Source of the DNA: Rhodopseudomonas palustris
Lineage (GTDB): Bacteria > Pseudomonadota > Alphaproteobacteria > Rhizobiales > Xanthobacteraceae
Length of the DNA stretch: 64,000 bases
NCBI GenBank assembly: GCA_016215605.1
Contig: JACRJB010000025.1
Location: 124,001 to 188,000, forward strand
Direction of reading: 5' to 3'
Shown: positions 27,542-37,407 of the stretch, piece by piece
Position numbering within the stretch: the stretch's first letter is position 1
How the letters are laid out: each line of letters begins with the position of its first letter
Position numbers and translations under genes: made by a program
Notes under the pieces: generated by a model
What the model saw: only the letters and a program-made list of their open reading frames with translations
The model's database searches: none
Told to the model about the DNA's origin: nothing

Positions 27542-28576
27542 TCAGCGATAGACATCGGTGTAGAGTTCGGCGGGATCGGGTTCGGGGTCGTTCTGCGCGA
27601 AGTCGGCCGACTCGTTGACGATCTTGCGGACCTCGGCGTCGATCTTCTTGAGATCGTCCTCGGTCATGCCGAGCCCGAGCAGGCGCTGGCGCACCTGTTC
27701 GATCGGGTCCTGATCGTTGCGGATCTTGTCCACCTCCTCGCGGGTCCGGTACTTCGCCGGATCCGACATCGAGTGGCCACGGTAGCGGTAGGTCTGCATC
27801 TCGAGGATGTAGGGGCCGTTGCCGGCGCGGCAATGCGCCACCGCCTTGTCGCCCGCCGCCTTCACCGCGCGGACGTCCATGCCGTCGACCTGCTCGCCGG
27901 GGATGTTGAAGGAGACGCCGCGCTTGGAGAAATCGGTCTGCGCCGAGGAGCGCGTCACCGAGGTGCCCATCGCGTAGCGGTTGTTTTCGATGACGTAGAC
28001 CACGGGGAGCTTCCACAGCTCCGCCATGTTGAAGCTCTCGTAGACCTGGCCCTGATTGGACGCGCCGTCGCCGAAATAGGCCAGGCAGACGTTGCCATTG
28101 CCGCGATAGCGGTTGGCGAAGGCGATGCCGGTGCCGAGCGAGACCTGGGCGCCGACGATGCCGTGGCCGCCGTAGAAATGCTTCTCCATGCTGAACATGT
28201 GCATGGAGCCGCCCTTGCCCTTGGAGTAACCGCCGCGGCGTCCGGTCAGCTCGGCCATGACGCCCTTGGCATCCATCTCGCAGGCGAGCATGTGGCCGTG
28301 GTCGCGATAGCCGGTGATCACTTGATCACCCTCTCGCAAAGCCATCTGCATGCCGACTACGACGGCCTCCTGGCCGATATAGAGATGGCAGAATCCGCCG
28401 ATCGCACCCATGCCGTAGAGCTGGCCGGCTTTCTCTTCGAAGCGGCGGATCAGCAGCATGTCGCGTAGCGCGTGCAACTCCTGTTCCTTGGAGAAGTCCG
28501 GGATCCGCGGTTTGCTCGGTGCGGACTCTTTGTCCTGCCCCGTCTCTTTCGCGGCGCTCTTCTTGGGTGCGGCCAT
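27542..28576 (-). CDS. pdhA: Pyruvate dehydrogenase E1 alpha subunit
   Basis: 344 aa. The thiamine diphosphate site is GDGASNQGQVYESFNMAELW ending near VIENN. Other family features are GFCHLYIGQEAVVVGMQ, RDHGHMLACE, HMFSMEKHFYGGHGIVGAQ and the phosphorylation-loop region YRYRGHSMSDPAKYR. The first 30 residues are Lys/Ser-rich and variable. It is the first gene of the pdhA-pdhB-DUF5076-pdhC-DUF559-lpdA operon, with 73 bp before pdhB. The 151 bp upstream should hold the operon promoter. Confidence 0.96.
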   Translation of the reverse strand: MAAPKKSAAKETGQDKESAPSKPRIPDFSKEQELHALRDMLLIRRFEEKAGQLYGMGAIGGFCHLYIGQEAVVVGMQMALREGDQVITGYRDHGHMLACEMDAKGVMAELTGRRGGYSKGKGGSMHMFSMEKHFYGGHGIVGAQVSLGTGIAFANRYRGNGNVCLAYFGDGASNQGQVYESFNMAELWKLPVVYVIENNRYAMGTSVTRSSAQTDFSKRGVSFNIPGEQVDGMDVRAVKAAGDKAVAHCRAGNGPYILEMQTYRYRGHSMSDPAKYRTREEVDKIRNDQDPIEQVRQRLLGLGMTEDDLKKIDAEVRKIVNESADFAQNDPEPDPAELYTDVYR

Positions 28577-28727
28577 GGCGATTCCGATGAGAGAGAAGAT
28601 CAGCCTCTCTACCGTAACTTATTCCGCCGTGAAAGGAGCCGCGTGCCGCAGCACGCAATTCAGTGTGCCGCACTGCAGCGAGACGAAACTTTCGAAATTG
28701 TTTGTGTGGGTTTTTGGAATATGCGGA

Positions 28728-29045
28728 TCAGCGCGACGGATTCATCCGCACCAGATCGGCGGGATTGGCGAAGTCGAGCTGATAGCGGACGCGCTCGTCG
28801 AGCATGTCGGGGTCGAGTCGATCGGACCGCAGCAAGGCCACGCGCTTCTCGCCCTCGGCGCGCTCGTGCTTGAGGCGCACCAGCTCAGAGGTCAGCGCAA
28901 TGATCTCCTGATCGAGTTCCTGCTGCGCGGTGAGCCCGTAACGGCCGGTATAGGCGTTGATGCCGAAATACGCGATCGCAGCCGAAGCGATCGCGTAGAG
29001 CGCGATGCCGGCGAGGATCGATTTGAGGCGACTGCGGCTGACCAT
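28728..29045 (-). CDS. FtsB/DivIC-family septum formation protein
   Basis: 105 aa. A short basic cytoplasmic tail, one membrane helix at about residues 9-27 (ILAGIALYAIASAAIAYFG), then a coiled coil (QQELDQEIIALTSELVRLKHERAEGEKRV, split here by family boundaries) and the DERVRYQL motif typical of FtsB/DivIC. These proteins bridge FtsL/FtsQ in the divisome. It lies between eno-side genes and pdhA on the same strand as pdhA, as often seen in alphaproteobacteria. A CtrA-like box is just upstream (29069-29083). Confidence 0.85.
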   Translation of the reverse strand: MVSRSRLKSILAGIALYAIASAAIAYFGINAYTGRYGLTAQQELDQEIIALTSELVRLKHERAEGEKRVALLRSDRLDPDMLDERVRYQLDFANPADLVRMNPSR

Positions 29046-29068
29046 GGAGCGACCATGCGACAGCGCGG

Positions 29069-29083
29069 TTAATGCTGCACTAA
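29069..29083. promoter_or_regulatory. CtrA-like box TTAA-N7-CTAA
   Basis: TTAATGCTGCACTAA matches the alphaproteobacterial CtrA consensus TTAA-N7-TTAA at 7 of 8 positions. It is 24 bp upstream of the FtsB-like gene's start. Cell-cycle control by CtrA is established for several division genes in Caulobacter; its use here is inference from one imperfect site. Confidence 0.4.
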
Positions 29084-29165
29084 CGGCACATCACAGACGG
29101 CATATCGGATATGCCGCGAACCGGCCGGCGCGCGCCAGGGCCTGCATGGGCGCGCGCCGTTCCGG

Positions 29166-29723
29166 CTATTTCGCCTGTTGCGCGACCCAGGCGGCGAAGG
29201 CGTCGATGTACTTCTGCAGGAATTCGCGCAGCGGCTCCTTCACCAGTTCGCCGGCCTCGTTGAAGGCATCGCCGACGCCGCCGATATAGGCCTCCGGCTG
29301 CTGCAGCACCGGCATGTTGAGAAACGTCAGGCACTGCCGCAGATGATGGTTGGCGCCGAACGCGCCGATTGCGCCGGGCGAATTCGAGACCACGCCGGCG
29401 GGCTTGTTGTCGAACGCGCTCTTGCCGTAGGGCCGCGAGCCGACATCGACCGCATTCTTCAGCACACCCGGGATCGAGCGGTTGTATTCCGGCGTGACGA
29501 ACAGCACCGCATCGGACGCCTTGATCTTGTCGCGGAACGCGGTCCAGTCGGCCGGCGCGTTCGCCTCCAGATCCTGGTTGTAGAACGACAAATCGTGCAG
29601 CGTGACGATCTCGAGCTTCAGCGTGTCGGGGGCGAGCTTGGCAAGCGCCTGCCCGATCCGGAGCGAAAAACCATTGTTGCGCAGGCTGCCGATGACGACA
29701 GCGACGCGGTAGGGAGTGGCCAT
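29166..29723 (-). CDS. NADPH-dependent FMN reductase family protein
   Basis: 185 aa flavodoxin-like fold. The FMN phosphate loop is GSLRNNGFSLRIGQAL, and the second signature is VTPEYNRSIPGVLKNAVD with GAFGANHHLRQCL further on. Such enzymes reduce FMN, quinones, azo dyes or chromate; the substrate cannot be told from sequence. It stands alone between the FtsB-like gene and the CoA-transferase gene, all on the minus strand, with more than 100 bp either side. Confidence 0.9.
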   Translation of the reverse strand: MATPYRVAVVIGSLRNNGFSLRIGQALAKLAPDTLKLEIVTLHDLSFYNQDLEANAPADWTAFRDKIKASDAVLFVTPEYNRSIPGVLKNAVDVGSRPYGKSAFDNKPAGVVSNSPGAIGAFGANHHLRQCLTFLNMPVLQQPEAYIGGVGDAFNEAGELVKEPLREFLQKYIDAFAAWVAQQAK

Positions 29724-29844
29724 AAGAGGGTGATCCTGGGGGCTTTGAGGAACGAACGATCGGGTGGCGGCGAGCCTAGCGCAGCGCCAGCGTCATGGAC
29801 ATTACACGACGGCGTGCGCGCGGCCGTGCTGACAAAGTTTTGAT

Positions 29845-30990
29845 CTATTCGGCAGCGTCGGCGCGATCGGCCAGCACCTCGTCGTTGTGCGCGCCGAGCT
29901 TCGGCGTGTTCAATTCCGGATGCGGACGCTCGCCGTCGAACATGATCGGCAGGCCGGTGACCTTGAGGCCGGTGTCCGGCATCGTGCGGATCATGTCGGC
30001 CGCCGCGAACTGCTCGGTCGCAGCGAGTTCGGGGATGTCGTTGACCGGGCTGACCGGCACGCCGGCGCGCTTCAGGGCGCTGAGCCAGTCGACCGACGAC
30101 CGCGATGCCATCACCGGCTGCATCAGCCCGACCAGTTCGTGCCGGTGCGCCGCCCGATCGCGCACGCGGGCGAACCGCGGATCCGCGCTCCACTCCGGAT
30201 GGCCAAGCACGTCGGCGCATTTGGCGAACAACCGGTCGTTGCCGGCGGCGATCACGATCGGCCGGTCGGCGGTCTCGAACACCTGATACGGCGCCAGCGT
30301 CGCGCTGGCGGTGCCGTGCCGCGGCGGCGCCTCGCCGGAGAACAGATAGCCGTTGAGCTGGGTGCCGACCCATCCGATCGCGGTGTCGAACAGCGAGGTG
30401 TCGATGACGCAGCCCTTGCCGGTGGCGGCACGCTGCTGCAGCGCCGCCAGCGCGCCGATCACGCACCATTGCGCCGTGGCGCAGTCGTTGATCGCCGGCG
30501 CGCAGAATGCCGGCGGATCGTCGGGGCGACCGGTCAGCGACATCACCCCGCCATAGGCCTGCAGCAAAGGATCGAACCCGGGTTCCCGGCTGAGCGGCCC
30601 GGTCTTGCCGAACGCCCAGACCGAGCAATAGATCAGCCGCGGATTGATCGCGCCCATCACGTCGGGGCCGATCCCGCAGGAGGCGACCACGCCGGAGCGC
30701 AGATTCTGGATCAGGATGTCGGCGTCCTTGACCAGTTCCTTGAGCCGCGCGACGTCGTCCGGGCTCTTGATGTCGAGCGTCACCGATCGCTTGTTGCGGT
30801 TGAAGCCGTGGAAGAACAGCGAGTCGCCCTCGACGAAGGGCGGGCCCCACTGCCGGGCGTCGTCGCCGCCGTCGTGCTTCTCGACCTTGATCACATCGGC
30901 GCCCATGTCGCCCAGGATCATGCCGGCCATCGGCCCGGCGATCGCCTGAGCGATCTCGATCACCTTGATCCCGGCAAGCGGTCCCGCCAT
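29845..30990 (-). CDS. CaiB/BaiF-family CoA transferase
   Basis: 381 aa from the ATG at 30990 (MAGPLAGIKVIEIAQAI); ATGs at 31020 and 31026 would add about 10-12 residues. Class III CoA transferases move CoA between carboxylic acids. The family opening with AGPMAGMILGDMGADVIKVE, NRNKRSVTLDIKSP, and NLRSGVVASCGIGP are present, as is the catalytic-Asp region around AINDCATAQWCVIGAL. There is no acyl-CoA dehydrogenase or other pathway gene beside it, so the substrate is unknown. Confidence 0.9.
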   Translation of the reverse strand: MAGPLAGIKVIEIAQAIAGPMAGMILGDMGADVIKVEKHDGGDDARQWGPPFVEGDSLFFHGFNRNKRSVTLDIKSPDDVARLKELVKDADILIQNLRSGVVASCGIGPDVMGAINPRLIYCSVWAFGKTGPLSREPGFDPLLQAYGGVMSLTGRPDDPPAFCAPAINDCATAQWCVIGALAALQQRAATGKGCVIDTSLFDTAIGWVGTQLNGYLFSGEAPPRHGTASATLAPYQVFETADRPIVIAAGNDRLFAKCADVLGHPEWSADPRFARVRDRAAHRHELVGLMQPVMASRSSVDWLSALKRAGVPVSPVNDIPELAATEQFAAADMIRTMPDTGLKVTGLPIMFDGERPHPELNTPKLGAHNDEVLADRADAAE

Positions 30991-31091
30991 CTGCGTCTCC
31001 AAATTGTACGGTCGATCCATCGACATTTGTCTGGCACTGTTTCCAAGCCGAGATGGAAATTGCAAGTCCGTCGCATCAATGGGACCCTGCC

Positions 31092-31706
31092 ATGATCAGC
31101 GCTGAATTCCTCGTCACCTCCCTGATTGTGGTCGCCTCGCCCGGAACAGGCGCGCTGTACACGGTGGCGGCGGGGCTCTCCCGCGGCTCGCGCGCCAGCC
31201 TGGTCGCCGCCTTCGGCAGCACCCTCGGCATCGTCCCGCACATGGCGGCGGCGATCCTCGGCCTCGCCGCCCTGCTCCACACCAGCGCGGTGGCGTTCCA
31301 GACCTTCAAATATCTCGGCGTCGCCTATCTGCTCTACATGGCCTGGAAGACGCTCGGCGAGCGTGGCCCGCTCAGCGTCGAGACCGAGGTCGGCGCGCGC
31401 TCGGCGCTGCAGATGACGGTGACCGGCGTGCTGATCAACATCCTCAACCCGAAGCTGTCGATCTTCTTCCTCGCCTTCCTGCCGCAATTCGTTTCCACCG
31501 ATGACGCGCATCCGCTCGGACGGATGGTCGAACTCAGCGGCATCTTCATGCTGATGACGTTCGTGGTGTTCGCTATCTACGGCCTGTTCGCCGCATGGCT
31601 GCGCGACCACGTCATCACGCGGCCGAAGGTGCTGACCTGGATGCGCCGCAGCTTCGCCGCCGCGTTCGTGGCGCTCGGCGCCAAGCTGGCGACGGCGGAG
31701 CGATAG
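31092..31706 (+). CDS. LysE/RhtB-family exporter
   Basis: 204 aa from the ATG at 31092. Six predicted membrane helices; the N-terminal SLIVVASPGTGALYTVAAG corresponds to the family's PGP motif region, and LNPKLSIFFLAFLPQF is the second family landmark (NPKxxLFF). Members export amino acids or their analogues. It is divergent from the CoA-transferase gene with about 100 bp between starts, and is followed by a REP palindrome separating it from the convergent 2OG-oxygenase-like gene. Confidence 0.9.
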   Translation: MISAEFLVTSLIVVASPGTGALYTVAAGLSRGSRASLVAAFGSTLGIVPHMAAAILGLAALLHTSAVAFQTFKYLGVAYLLYMAWKTLGERGPLSVETEVGARSALQMTVTGVLINILNPKLSIFFLAFLPQFVSTDDAHPLGRMVELSGIFMLMTFVVFAIYGLFAAWLRDHVITRPKVLTWMRRSFAAAFVALGAKLATAER

Positions 31707-31716
31707 ACAGCACAGC

Positions 31717-31796
31717 CGTCATTGCGAGCGAAGAGAAGCAATCCAGCGCAGCGCACTGAGCTGGATTGCTTCGTCGCTGCGCTCCTCGCAATGACG
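31717..31796. repeat. REP-like palindrome, family A, copy 1
   Basis: 80-bp imperfect palindrome opening CGTCATTGCGAG and closing CTCGCAATGACG, with inner arms AGCAATCCAG and CTGGATTGCT. It occupies the gap between two convergent genes. A second copy is at 33907-33994. Confidence 0.9.
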
Positions 31797-31804
31797 CTGT
31801 GAGA

Positions 31805-32608
31805 TCAGGTCCGCGCGCGGATCTCGTTGAGCAGGAAGTTGCCGATCCGCTTGCCGCGATTGCGCAACACCTTCAGCACGCCCTGATCGACGAAGTAGGT
31901 CAGCAGGATGCTGTCGCGGGTCTCGACCTTGTCGTGCACGGGATCGGCGGAGTGCCAGGTGTGCTTGTCGACCGCGAAGGCGTAGCCGGAATTCGGCGCG
32001 AACTTCATCTGCCGCGTCTTCGGCATCGACCCGTCCGGCAGGACGTCGTGGAAGATCGTGCCGATATCGGTGTTGGCCTCATCCTTCGGCAGATAGAGCT
32101 GCACGGTGATGCCCTTCCAATGCGTATCGGTGTGCGGCGTTATTTTGTAGCCGGGGATGTCGCGGGTCAGGATCGGGATCGGAAATAGTCCGACATCCTG
32201 CGCGCCGGGCCCGAACCGCTTCTCCAGCGCCGGCGCCAGTTTGCGCCGAAATGCGTCCTTCACCGGTTCGGAGCACAGCGCGTCACCGACCATCCGCCAG
32301 ATCGAGCGTTGCTGCGGCGGCAGGTGCCGGATGTATTCCGGAAACAGGTCGATCTTCACCCGCGTATGGGTGCCGTCGGCAAGATCGTTGCCCTTGCTGC
32401 GGCCGTGCATTGGCCGGTAATCGTTGCTTCGCGGCAGCGCCTGGAGCATCGCCGCGTACACCAGCGCAGGAAAGATACCAACGAATTCAAGATGGTAGAA
32501 CGGTTCCATCACCACCGCGGCGGATTCGATCGCGCCGACGATGTGATTGATCAACGCAGCGGTCGCCTCCGCCAATTCCGACGGACGCCGTTCAGCCATC
32601 TGATCCAT
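31805..32608 (-). CDS. 2-oxoglutarate/Fe(II) oxygenase-like protein, family not recognised
   Basis: 267 aa from the ATG at 32608, which has a GCAGGA site; an ATG at 32650 would add 14 residues. No named family comes to mind, but the iron-ligand layout of 2OG-Fe(II) dioxygenases is visible: His159-Thr-Asp161 (in ITPHTDTHWKG), distal His219 (HTWHSADPV) and Arg231 (VETRDSILLTYF), which would bind 2-oxoglutarate. The region KGITVQLYLPKD between them fits the double-stranded beta helix. Similar proteins are found next to sugar-nucleotide or secondary-metabolite genes elsewhere; here it stands alone, convergent with the LysE gene. Confidence 0.7.
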   Translation of the reverse strand: MDQMAERRPSELAEATAALINHIVGAIESAAVVMEPFYHLEFVGIFPALVYAAMLQALPRSNDYRPMHGRSKGNDLADGTHTRVKIDLFPEYIRHLPPQQRSIWRMVGDALCSEPVKDAFRRKLAPALEKRFGPGAQDVGLFPIPILTRDIPGYKITPHTDTHWKGITVQLYLPKDEANTDIGTIFHDVLPDGSMPKTRQMKFAPNSGYAFAVDKHTWHSADPVHDKVETRDSILLTYFVDQGVLKVLRNRGKRIGNFLLNEIRART

Positions 32609-32690
32609 GATGTAATCCTGCTTTGCCGCGTCGAAGAGAATAACTCTCATATGCGGTGTCGGCCAGCAGGATTACAACCGATCGCGGCGA

Positions 32691-33827
32691 TTATTTGGAC
32701 GGATCGATCAGGAATTTCTCCCCGGTGGCGCGCTTGTTGTAGACCGCGATCGCATCGAGGCTCAGCGCTTCGCGCAGCGACACCGTCCTGGTGTAGTGAC
32801 TGGCAAAGGTGGTCTTGATCTCGGCCGCGACCCGCGCCCGCAGCTTGCCGGCATCGGCCGCGCCGATCTTCTGCAGGAACGGGAACAGCAGCCAGCCGCC
32901 GACCGCCCAGATCATGCCGAAATTGCGCACGATCTCGGTCGGCCGGGTGTCGAGGCCGCCATAGATGTAGACCTGCTTCATCACGTTGGAGCCGTAGCGG
33001 CTGTAAGGCCCCTTCGACGTCTTGGCGATCGCCGCTTCCATCGCGGTGAGGATCTGCCCCGCCAGGCGGCCGCCGCCGATCGCGTCGAACGCGATGGTGG
33101 CGCCGGTCGTCGCCAGCGCGTCGGTGAGGTCGGTCATGAAGTTCGGCGACGTCGAGTCCACGACGTATTTGGCGCCGATGTCGCGCAGCAGCTTGGCCTG
33201 CGCTTCGCTGCGCACGATGTTGACCAGATCGATGCCGTCCTTCAGGCAGATGCGGTTGAGCATCTGGCCGAGGTTGGACGCCGCCGCGGTGTGCACCAGC
33301 GCCTTGTGGCCTTCGCGCTTCATCGTCTCGGTCATGCCGAGCGCGGTCAGCGGATTGACGAAACAGGACGCGCCTTCGGCCACCGTGGTGCCGTCCGCCA
33401 GTTGCAGGCAGTCGGAGGCCTTCATCGTCCGGTATTGCGCGTACATCGCGCCGCCGATCATCGCCACGGTCTTGCCGAGCAGTGCCTGCGCCGCATCCGA
33501 ACTGCCGGCCTTGATCACGGTGCCGGCGCCCTCGTTGCCGACCGGCATCGACTCGTCGAGCCGCCCCGCCATTGCCTTCATCGCCGCGTCGGGCACCTTG
33601 GCGGTGATCACCGGTGCGTCGGCAGTGCCTGACGCTGTGGCGGTCGACATGTCGGCCGCGCCGAACAGCAGCCCGAGATCGGACGGATTGATCGGCGTGG
33701 CCTCGACCCGGACCACGACCTCGTCGGGTCCCGGCTCGGGAATGCTCACCGGCAGCAGCGAGACTTCGAGGTCGCCGCTCGCCTTGATCAGCGAGCGCAG
33801 TTGCAGTCCGGTGATGGCCTCGGTCAC
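32691..33827 (-). CDS. MDR-family NAD(P)H-dependent oxidoreductase (quinone-reductase-like)
   Basis: 378 aa. GroES-like N-terminal domain (VVVRVEATPINPSDLGLLFG, VGNEGAGTVIKAGS) and a Rossmann domain (KALVHTAAASNLGQMLNR, DIGAKYVVDSTSPNF, GATIAFDAIGGG). The structural and catalytic zinc cysteines of alcohol dehydrogenases are absent, so a zinc-independent quinone oxidoreductase-type enzyme is likely. The insert around TATASGTADAPVITAKVPD in the first domain is a feature of one MDR subgroup. Substrate unknown. A REP palindrome separates it from eno upstream. Confidence 0.88.
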   Translation of the reverse strand: MTEAITGLQLRSLIKASGDLEVSLLPVSIPEPGPDEVVVRVEATPINPSDLGLLFGAADMSTATASGTADAPVITAKVPDAAMKAMAGRLDESMPVGNEGAGTVIKAGSSDAAQALLGKTVAMIGGAMYAQYRTMKASDCLQLADGTTVAEGASCFVNPLTALGMTETMKREGHKALVHTAAASNLGQMLNRICLKDGIDLVNIVRSEAQAKLLRDIGAKYVVDSTSPNFMTDLTDALATTGATIAFDAIGGGRLAGQILTAMEAAIAKTSKGPYSRYGSNVMKQVYIYGGLDTRPTEIVRNFGMIWAVGGWLLFPFLQKIGAADAGKLRARVAAEIKTTFASHYTRTVSLREALSLDAIAVYNKRATGEKFLIDPSK

Positions 33828-33906
33828 GTGTTTCTCCCTGCGCGTTGTTGCGGCTGCACCATGATGCAGCCGGGCGCAGGGTTCAAGGCCGCGTCGATAA
33901 CGCCCG

Positions 33907-33994
33907 CGTCATTGCGAGGAGCGAAGCGACGAAGCAATCCAGCTTTGTGCACTGAGCTGGATTGCTTCGTCGGCTGCGCCTCCTCGCAATGACG
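33907..33994. repeat. REP-like palindrome, family A, copy 2
   Basis: 88-bp imperfect palindrome opening CGTCATTGCGAGGAG and closing CTCCTCGCAATGACG, with inner AAGCAATCCAG and CTGGATTGCTT arms and the shared CACTGAGCTGG at its centre. Same family as 31717-31796. It lies just after the eno stop. Confidence 0.9.
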
Positions 33995-34003
33995 GCGAGT
34001 ATC

Positions 34004-35332
<1,329 letters not shown>

Positions 35333-35455
35333 CTACAGCATGGGACCGGGCGCGAAAAGGCCGCCGGGCTGCCTCCGACGAACGGACAAGCCGCGCCGCC
35401 CTCGCATTCCCCTCAGCCGGAAAATGCTTTAGGAGCAAGGACCAACGGAGACCCC

Positions 35456-35944
35456 ATGGCAAAGACCACGTCCAAGACCCCGCGCAAGTCCGTGAAGCCT
35501 GAAAGCCTGCAGCTCGGCCGCGTCGTCGAATGGCCGACCAGCCCCGATCACGCCCAGCTGGACCGCGTCCCCAACCCGCAGGCCGACACGGATTATCTTG
35601 TCCGCTTCACCGCGCCGGAATTCACCTCGCTGTGCCCGGTCACGGGCCAGCCGGACTTCGCGCATCTGGTGATCGACTACGCCCCCGGCGCCTGGCTGGT
35701 CGAGTCCAAGGCGCTGAAGCTGTATCTCGCAAGCTTCCGCAATCATGGCGGCTTCCACGAGGATTGCACGGTGGCGATCGGCAAACGCATCGTCGCCGCC
35801 ATCAAGCCGAAATGGCTGCGCATCGGCGGCTATTGGTATCCGCGCGGCGGCATCCCGATCGACGTGTTCTGGCAGACCGGCAAACTGCCGAAGAACGTCT
35901 GGGTGCCCGACCAGGGCGTCGCGACCTATCGCGGGCGCGGCTGA
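35456..35944 (+). CDS. queF: NADPH-dependent 7-cyano-7-deazaguanine reductase
   Basis: 162 aa from the ATG at 35456; the frame is open far upstream but that part is antisense to eno. QueF reduces preQ0 to preQ1 in queuosine biosynthesis. This is the short unimodular form: catalytic Cys60 in [13 protein letters not shown] with Asp67, and the substrate-binding [15 protein letters not shown]. The C-terminal [16 protein letters not shown] is conserved in the family. No other queuosine gene is near. I could not identify a preQ1 riboswitch in the 168-bp gap from the divergent eno. Confidence 0.94.
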   Translation: MAKTTSKTPRKSVKPESLQLGRVVEWPTSPDHAQLDRVPNPQADTDYLVRFTAPEFTSLCPVTGQPDFAHLVIDYAPGAWLVESKALKLYLASFRNHGGFHEDCTVAIGKRIVAAIKPKWLRIGGYWYPRGGIPIDVFWQTGKLPKNVWVPDQGVATYRGRG

Positions 35945-35987
35945 GGACGATTAAGCCCCGCCGACAATCGCGTTGAAGCGGCGAGGC

Positions 35988-36365
35988 TCAGGCGAACTGC
36001 GCGACACCGTGACCGACGGACCAGTTCTCCTTCGCAGCATCCAGGATGTTGATGAAAACGTCCTCCGGGCGAATGCCGGGATGGTCGCCGAGCAGGTCGG
36101 CGGCGCGTCGGAACAGCGCCCTCTTCTGCTCCGCAGTGCGACTGCTGAACACGGTGATCTGGATGTACACGACATCGGCCGTTCGCGCGATGCCGTAGCC
36201 GGCCCCATACCGGAAATTGGCGGCTTCGTGTTCGGTGATGGTCATGAATTGATCGTCGTCGGGCACATTGAGAGTTTCGCGCATCGCGCGATAAAGGCTG
36301 TCAAAGATGGCTTGCCGGTAGGTCTCCGGCTTTCCGGCCTGCATCGAGATGTGAATGAGCGGCAT
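35988..36365 (-). CDS. Tautomerase-family protein
   Basis: 125 aa. The second residue is Pro (MPLIHISMQAG), which becomes the N-terminal catalytic proline of the tautomerase/MIF superfamily after Met removal. The beta-alpha-beta unit is doubled, as expected for the longer members, with FRYGAGYGIARTADVVYIQITVF before the second unit and the family-like RPEDVFINI. Substrate unknown. It is divergent from a LysR gene 91 bp away, which is a likely regulator. Confidence 0.85.
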   Translation of the reverse strand: MPLIHISMQAGKPETYRQAIFDSLYRAMRETLNVPDDDQFMTITEHEAANFRYGAGYGIARTADVVYIQITVFSSRTAEQKRALFRRAADLLGDHPGIRPEDVFINILDAAKENWSVGHGVAQFA

Positions 36366-36435
36366 GGCGAACCTTTCTGATCGGTGGCGAAAAGATTAGC
36401 GTCGCACCACGATTTTGGTACTCTATCCATCGCGA

Positions 36436-36446
36436 TATCAGTGATA
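36436..36446. promoter_or_regulatory. Palindrome TATCA-G-TGATA in the LysR/tautomerase divergent region
   Basis: Perfect 11-bp dyad with the T-N9-A form near the LysR consensus T-N11-A. It is 10 bp upstream of the LysR start and about 70 bp upstream of the tautomerase start. Candidate binding site of the adjacent LysR protein; inference. Confidence 0.4.
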
Positions 36447-36456
36447 ATAACCGGAT

Positions 36457-37314
36457 ATGACAGGACGTCCCCTCGATCTGGATGCCGTGGAAGCATTCGT
36501 GCGCATCGCCGAGCTCGAAAGCTTCACGCGGGCGGCCGAGGCGATGCGGACGACGCAGGCGGCGATCAGCCTCAAGCTGAAACGTCTTGAAGAGCGACTG
36601 CAATGCAGGCTGATCGAGCGGACGCCCCGCCATGTCCGGCTTTCGTCGCAGGGTGCGGCATTTCTCGACCAGGCTCGCAAGCTGCTGGAGGCGCACGAGC
36701 GCGCACTGGCTGTCTTCTCCGCAGCGCGCGAGCGCGTCACCATCGGCTTCAGCGACCACGTCGCTGGTCCGGAATTGCCGGCGCTGATCGCCCGCATGAA
36801 CGCGCAAGATCCGCAACTGCTGATCGAAATCCGGATCGGATCGTCGGACGATCTGCTGCAGAGTTTCGACCGGCGAGAACTCGACAGCGTCGTTGTCCGC
36901 TTTCATGCCGGCCGGAGCGACGGTGAAGTCCTGATCGAGGAGAAGCTGGGGTGGTTCGCGGCTCCGGGTTGGCAGCATCGCTCCGGCGACCCGCTGCCGA
37001 TCGTTACGATGGCCGAACCCTGTGGCGTACGCGCACTGGCCGCGCGCAGTCTCGATGCGGCGGGCGTAACCTGGGCGGAAGTCTTCGTCGGCGGCGGCGT
37101 CGCGACGGTGGCGGCGGCCGTCATGGCCGGGCTCGGCATCGCCGCGCTGGCACCGCGGATGCTGCCATTGGGCGCCGTCGAAGTCGGCCCGCGACTGGGA
37201 TTGCCCAAGTTGCCGCACTTGCCGGTGCTGCTGCACACCAGGTGCAAAGGTGAAAGATCGCGCGCGGCGCTCGCCGCGCTCTCCGCCGCTTTCAGGAGCG
37301 CCGTGCGTAGCTGA
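36457..37314 (+). CDS. LysR-family transcriptional regulator
   Basis: 285 aa. N-terminal winged HTH at about 6-64: LDAVEAFVRIAELESFTRAAEAM, then QAAISLKLKRLEERLQCRLIER, the standard LysR pattern. The rest is a two-lobed effector domain. The gene is divergent from the tautomerase gene, its probable target, with an 11-bp dyad in the shared region. Effector unknown. Confidence 0.92.
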   Translation: MTGRPLDLDAVEAFVRIAELESFTRAAEAMRTTQAAISLKLKRLEERLQCRLIERTPRHVRLSSQGAAFLDQARKLLEAHERALAVFSAARERVTIGFSDHVAGPELPALIARMNAQDPQLLIEIRIGSSDDLLQSFDRRELDSVVVRFHAGRSDGEVLIEEKLGWFAAPGWQHRSGDPLPIVTMAEPCGVRALAARSLDAAGVTWAEVFVGGGVATVAAAVMAGLGIAALAPRMLPLGAVEVGPRLGLPKLPHLPVLLHTRCKGERSRAALAALSAAFRSAVRS

Positions 37315-37407
37315 TCGCACGGCGCGACATCGACCCACATCTTCGCAATCGCGAACCCATGGAACTTCACGACGTCGGGAACGTTTCCTTCGGAACTTCT
37401 CGACACC

